64,000 nucleotides of DNA from Nymphaea colorata (lineage: Eukaryota > Streptophyta > Magnoliopsida > Nymphaeales > Nymphaeaceae), in assembly GCF_008831285.2 (NCBI RefSeq), contig NC_045147.1, positions 11,597,427-11,661,426 of the forward strand. Reading direction: 5' to 3'. Position 1 is the stretch's first letter; every line of letters starts with the position of its first letter. This document shows positions 59,761-64,000 of the stretch, piece by piece. The notes under the pieces were generated by a model. The model did not search any database. It was not told where the DNA came from and saw nothing but the letters and a program-made list of their open reading frames with translations. Made by a program: the position numbers and the translations under genes.

Positions 59761-61160
59761 CCCAATGCTCGTCCGTTGTGGGCCTTCAATCGGCCCACGT
59801 TCTGATAATTTTGTTTTCATCATCAACTGGAAAAGTAAAAAAAAAAGGTTCGTTTGCATCAGGACGTGGAGAAATGCAGGGGAGGGAGACGTCAAGGTCG
59901 TTGCATCCCACTACTGCTGCCGGTGTCTCCCCTTGCTTGCGGGCCCTCCACCAGAGAGGGGAGGGCGCCGTCTACCAGTGGTGAAAAGGTGCACGGTCCG
60001 TTTCTGGTGCCCTTTGTCCTTTTTTTTTTTTAAGTTCTACACAATGCCTTCCCTGGCCACCGGTGAGGGCAGGGCGACGGGAGGTTGCCGGCCGGGGGAG
60101 GCAACAGCCTCCCCTACCTAAAGTTTTTTTTTTAAAAAATTGTAAATAGAAGAAGAAAAAAAACAAAGGGAAGACCTTCCCCCCTCCGCCGGGGGCTTCC
60201 CATAGCCGGCAGACGATTTGCAGGCGAGGGGAGGCTGGCGGCAGTAGTGGGGGAGGTGACGCCCTTCCGCTTCTAACAACATGTTTGGATGGAGGGAGAT
60301 GGTAGGAAAGAAATAAAAATAAAGGTCTTTTTGTGTTTGGATGACTAATTAATATGAAGGAAAAGGAAGGAAGAACTAATAAATGTGTTTGGATAAAAGG
60401 GAAAAAGAGGGGAAGGAAATAAGTTTTTAATATAATTCCAATCCCTTGGAAACTGAAGAGATTGAAAAGAAAAGGAATGGATGATCATTCAATTTCTTTT
60501 CTTCTCATTTCCCTCCCCATTTCCTTTCCTTCCCTTCCATCCATTCATTTCTTTCTCTTAGGCAGACGCTCGATGCTTGACTTGCTTTTGAAGAAGTTTT
60601 CTCTTTCTATATATATATATTTATTATATATATTGTGAGTGAAGGATAGGTTTGGTTTTCTTGGAGCATTCAATTATCTAATTAATTAAGATTGTTCATT
60701 GGATGATTGAAAGAAAAACAATAAAAAAAAAACTTAACATTAAATGATAATAATGTTTGTTACCTTTTTCTCTTTATTTTTTTTTAACCGTCTATTATGT
60801 TAAATCAGTAACTCTGAAAAGTCAAAGCCATCATTCAATTTGTCCAACCATTTAATGTTTGTGCAATCACAGCCAGGGGGATCACTATGAGTATGACCCT
60901 CTTTACTTAACCGGAACAAGGCGACTGCATTATTCTAGTATTGGCAGACTTAAAAGCAAGCAAGCGAAGACCTTTTTCTTGATTAATGAGTAAATTAAAT
61001 AAGCCGGCAAAACTAGGCATACGGTGTTTTCAACGTTATGATAGTAGTGACAAAACTTTCATAATCACTTTGGCGGCCATTAACATGTGCACATTCATCT
61101 TATTTAATGAATGTCCCAACGGCTGCCAAAGAATATGAAAGAATATTTAACATGATTCAT
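59761..61160. other. Duplicated spacer, unit 3, including the empty copia site
   Basis: Paralogous to 26,700-27,064 joined to 28,739-29,480. At about 60,090-60,110 GGGGGAGGCAAC runs straight into AGCCTCCCCTACC, showing the state before the copia element entered unit 1. No gene seen. Confidence 0.75.
60277..60562. mobile_element. Possible MITE-like insertion
   Basis: A block of about 285 bp is present here but absent from the paralogous place near 28,880. Its left part (TGTTTGGATGGAGGGAG, AGGAAAGAAAT) and right part (TTTCCTTCCCTTCCATCCAT, ATTTCTTTC) are roughly inverted repeats. Ends TAA/TTA are compatible with a Tourist-type target, but no exact duplication is shown. Confidence 0.4.
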
Positions 61161-61379
61161 GTACTGAGTAACTAAAGAACTGGTCCTCCGTTTTGACATT
61201 TTGCAAATCTCTCATGAGATGTAACATGTGAACAATATTAGATCGAGAAGAAAACGTTTTCTTGGAAGTGAACCATGCGTCATAGGTTGCAGTAATGTGG
61301 ATGATTTGGCTCAGCCACTAAAAAGAGGTTCCGAGACAGTAGCATTAATCCAGCTTATAGCAAGCTAATCAACCCTCCT

Positions 61380-61850
61380 CCATGTATGAAAAGCCAGATC
61401 TTTCTTATTATAACCTTTAACCAGGAACTTGCCAGGGGCAAGAGTTGAAGCACCGTTGCATTTGAGAAGGTGCTGACTATATATGGCTGGTTCAATTTAT
61501 GACCTTCATAAAAGATAGTTGTTGTTATTGAATTTTACAGGATGCAAAGATATTGATCTAACAACGGCTGATTTAACAAAAATAAGCTTTGATTCCATGC
61601 TAGAAGATATTCATCTAATAACAGCCGATTGAACAAAAATAAACTCTGATACCATGTTAGAATTTATATTTACGACAATGAGGGGAGATCGGAAGCAACA
61701 AGGGCCACACACGCAAATGGAAAAGCATGGTTTGGTGAGATAACCGCGATATGTCAACCTTCTTCAACGATTCTTCACGAGAGTAGATAATTCATTCCGT
61801 GTTGTTACAAGGTTACACGGCTTAGATTTATGCACACAAATCTGGCATCG
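61380..61850 (-). mobile_element. Copia 5'-end fragment: LTR end, PBS and truncated Gag, unit 3
   Basis: On the minus strand TTCTAACA|TGGTATCAGAG (junction near 61,656) is an LTR end plus tRNA-Met primer-binding site. Leader sequence follows with two related words ending ATGAATATCTTCTA and ATCAATATCTTTGC, then the Gag start CATCCTGTAAAATTC. It corresponds to 29,531-30,000 in unit 1. Confidence 0.6.
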
Positions 61851-62384
61851 TAGTCGTAGACACACACAACCAGTAGGTCGAGGAAAGCAAGAAAAAGGGA
61901 GAGAAATGGCTAGAAAATTGAAGAAGCTAGCTAGACATTAAATTTCTTATAAACAATCTCAAGAATAGAGCCACATATCTACATATGACTCCAGAACCAT
62001 CTCATCTACGTACGTGTATATCCTTGCCATCCGACATATCTAGGCAACAATTTTTCTTCTTAATACTACTGATAAAACAACCGAGGAAACTGTGTTCGCA
62101 AGAGCTTGATCAGCCACTTAGGGTGGCCTTGGTTGAGTGCACACTTTTGATTTCGATAGAACCATCAGAGTATTCAATTACAACCCAAGAAATCCAAACA
62201 AAAAAAAACAGTATATACGAAGGACTACCCCTGTAATCAAGCAACGTTTCATATCCAGATAATGCCGGTATCATGGAGCACTTTGGCTACATAATTATAA
62301 TGTAGATAACAGTATTTTGACGTTATTTACATAATCAAACTACTAGTGTAGGCAGAGTTCGGATTGAACTGTCCTTGGTGGCCA

Positions 62385-63542
62385 TCAGAACTGAGAGTCC
62401 TCGCATTCCATGAAATTGTGTCCGGAAGGACCATCAACGGAGAAGAGAGCAACTCGCACGACGTTCTCGGCTCCTTCAATGGGTGAGAGGTTGCCTGTAG
62501 AATCCGTCATATTAGTTTTCACGGCCCCAGGGTGCACACTGTTCACATAAGCTACGCCATTCAACTGAAGGGCTAAAAGCCTCCCGTATGCGTTCAAGGA
62601 AGCCTTGGAAATGGAGTAAGCAGGCAACTTGAGTGGCCACTTCTCCATGGCCTTCTCAGACTTGAGGTCCTCCAAGAACAGGTTCAGTACCCCATCGATC
62701 TTCTGCTCTGTCAAGCCCTCTGTCTCCGACAGTTGCTTCCTCAACCCTTCATCCCTAACATACTGATGAAACAACCCGATTATGTTTGAAGCAGGGAAAG
62801 GACACCTTAAACTACCAACACATCAAGAGAAATTTAATGGAGCACAACTGAATGAAAGAGAAGAATTTTGTAGAGCAGAAACTACTTATGCTATCAAGTT
62901 TGATGCTACTGCTGCTATTGTAAATAGTACGGCAGTGTTAGAACTCACACATAGCAGTCCTGCAATGGAAGACACCATGACAATCCTGGCATTGTGAGGG
63001 GAGAGGCGGAGGAAAGGGAGTAAGGCCTCGGTAAGCTTCACGGTTCCATAGTAGTTGGTGTCTATGCACTCCTTTGCTGATTCATAACTCTCCCTTGTCC
63101 CACCCCCGTAGTCGAAGTTCGACTGCAACACCAATATCAGTGCTAGGTAAAAATGTGAACTTTAAACAAGATAATGTTTTGATGGGGACAGATCCCGAAG
63201 ACATGAAGTAGGAATGGTTGGTTTGGTATCACTAATTAATCCTTCAAAAACTACTATACAGATAAAGTATCATGTGTTCTTCTAGTTTCTGAAAATTCAG
63301 AAGTTGGGTTACACACATACATACAAACACGCATAAAGAGCAGAAGTTGGGGGTGGTGTGAAGTGGGGAGAAGGGAGGAAGAGGACAATAGCCGGTCCAC
63401 TCGACAGAACTATGCCTAATCATAAGATTAACACGCTTCAATACCATCAGGATAAACACTCTTGAAGATAAACACTCTTGAAGACTGAAATGGAGAATGT
63501 GGTCATTACATGCCACCCAACCCTGCCTGTTGCTCTAGCCAG

Positions 63543-63592
<50 letters not shown>

Positions 63593-63689
63593 AGAGAGAG
63601 AAAGAGACCAGAAATGTATTGGGGTCCACATTGTTGTGTTCCATGAACTTCCAGTGTACCTCTGCCTTTTGAATGGCAGCATTGTTTAC
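62385..63689 (-). CDS. Short-chain dehydrogenase/reductase copy D, partial (exons 3-5)
   Basis: Fourth SDR copy, cut by the right edge. Exons 63609-63689, 62949-63122 and 62385-62762 are intact with GT/AG introns and phase 0. They encode VNNAAIQKAEVHW, ESAKECIDTNYYGTVKLTEALL, ARIVMVSSIAGLLC, PAYSISKASLNAYGRLL and GPSGHNFMECEDSQF, so the catalytic Asn, Ser, Tyr and Lys are kept. The nucleotide-binding exon and start codon should lie beyond 64,000, as intron 2 is about 1 kb in B and C. Its exon 5 is closer to copy A than to B (YVNSVHPGAVKT). It is probably functional if exon 2 is intact. Confidence 0.8.
63548..63600. repeat. (TA)n tract in SDR D intron 3
   Basis: A TA run followed by AGAAAGAGAG next to the exon 3 donor, as in B and C. 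Confidence 0.9.
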
Positions 63690-64000
63690 CTACATCAACA
63701 AAATATGTTCTTATTAAAGCAGTGAAGAATTTTGGTACATTAAAAAAAAAAAAGTAAGAGCAGAAAATTCTTTAAAATTCAAGGGCAAATATTTTGTAGG
63801 TGAATTTCATTTAAAGTGCTTTTACATGGTGCTTTCCACTATATGGTGGTTGGAAAATTCAATCAAATCCAATTATTGTCGTTTGGATAAACTGTTGGTC
63901 CTTTCTGTATAGAATTATTTCATTTGTGCAAACCATAGTTAATTATGGTAGGTCATAATTGTGGCATTCTCAATGTAAAGAAAAAAAAGAATATTTCTTC

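Overview
The window is nuclear DNA of a flowering plant. The evidence is short exons bounded by GT/AG introns, a plant-type TPX2 gene, an ACS10/ACS12-like aminotransferase, plant-type carbonyl reductases, and many Ty1/copia, LINE, hAT and PIF/Harbinger remnants. Nothing I can see fixes the species. There are no bacterial genes, CRISPR arrays or clear RNA genes.

Layout. (1) 1-2,000: the 5' end of an ACS10/ACS12-like gene on the minus strand, running off the left edge. (2) 2,000-10,500: gene-poor, AT-rich DNA with small hAT-like repeats. (3) 10,758 to about 20,000 (perhaps 21,640): a multi-exon TPX2 spindle-assembly gene on the plus strand, 18 phase-consistent exons, with a mitosis-type promoter motif. 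(4) 21,640-64,000: a segmentally duplicated array, all genes on the minus strand. The repeating unit is: decayed SDR pseudogene, (GA)n tract, hAT-like repeat, AT-rich spacer, LINE/copia debris, then a five-exon short-chain dehydrogenase/reductase (SDR). Three units are visible. They carry SDR copies A (30.5-32.9 kb, 309 aa), B (42.1-44.9 kb, 309 aa) and D (62.4 kb to the right edge, partial). A further tandem copy C (45.6-49.2 kb) is a pseudogene with several independent lesions.

The units differ mainly by later insertions: a copia element in unit 1 (27.1-28.7 kb), a LINE fragment in unit 2 (34.7-35.6 kb), a 4,366-bp PIF/Harbinger-type element in unit 2 (37,510-41,875, TTA target duplication, matching empty site in another unit), and a 6.5-kb LINE in unit 3 (51,775-58,281) that itself holds a 376-bp hAT element with a perfect 8-bp target duplication. 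Because the units are paralogous, empty and filled sites can be compared inside this one window.

Function. TPX2 and the ACS-like gene are single conserved genes. The SDR cluster looks like a lineage-specific expansion of NADPH-dependent carbonyl reductases of the menthone/salutaridine-reductase-like type, often recruited into specialised metabolism. The substrate cannot be read from sequence. Nothing here proves a wholly new system; the most informative signal is the SDR array, with its isolated start codon, mosaic identities and stepwise decay of copy C.
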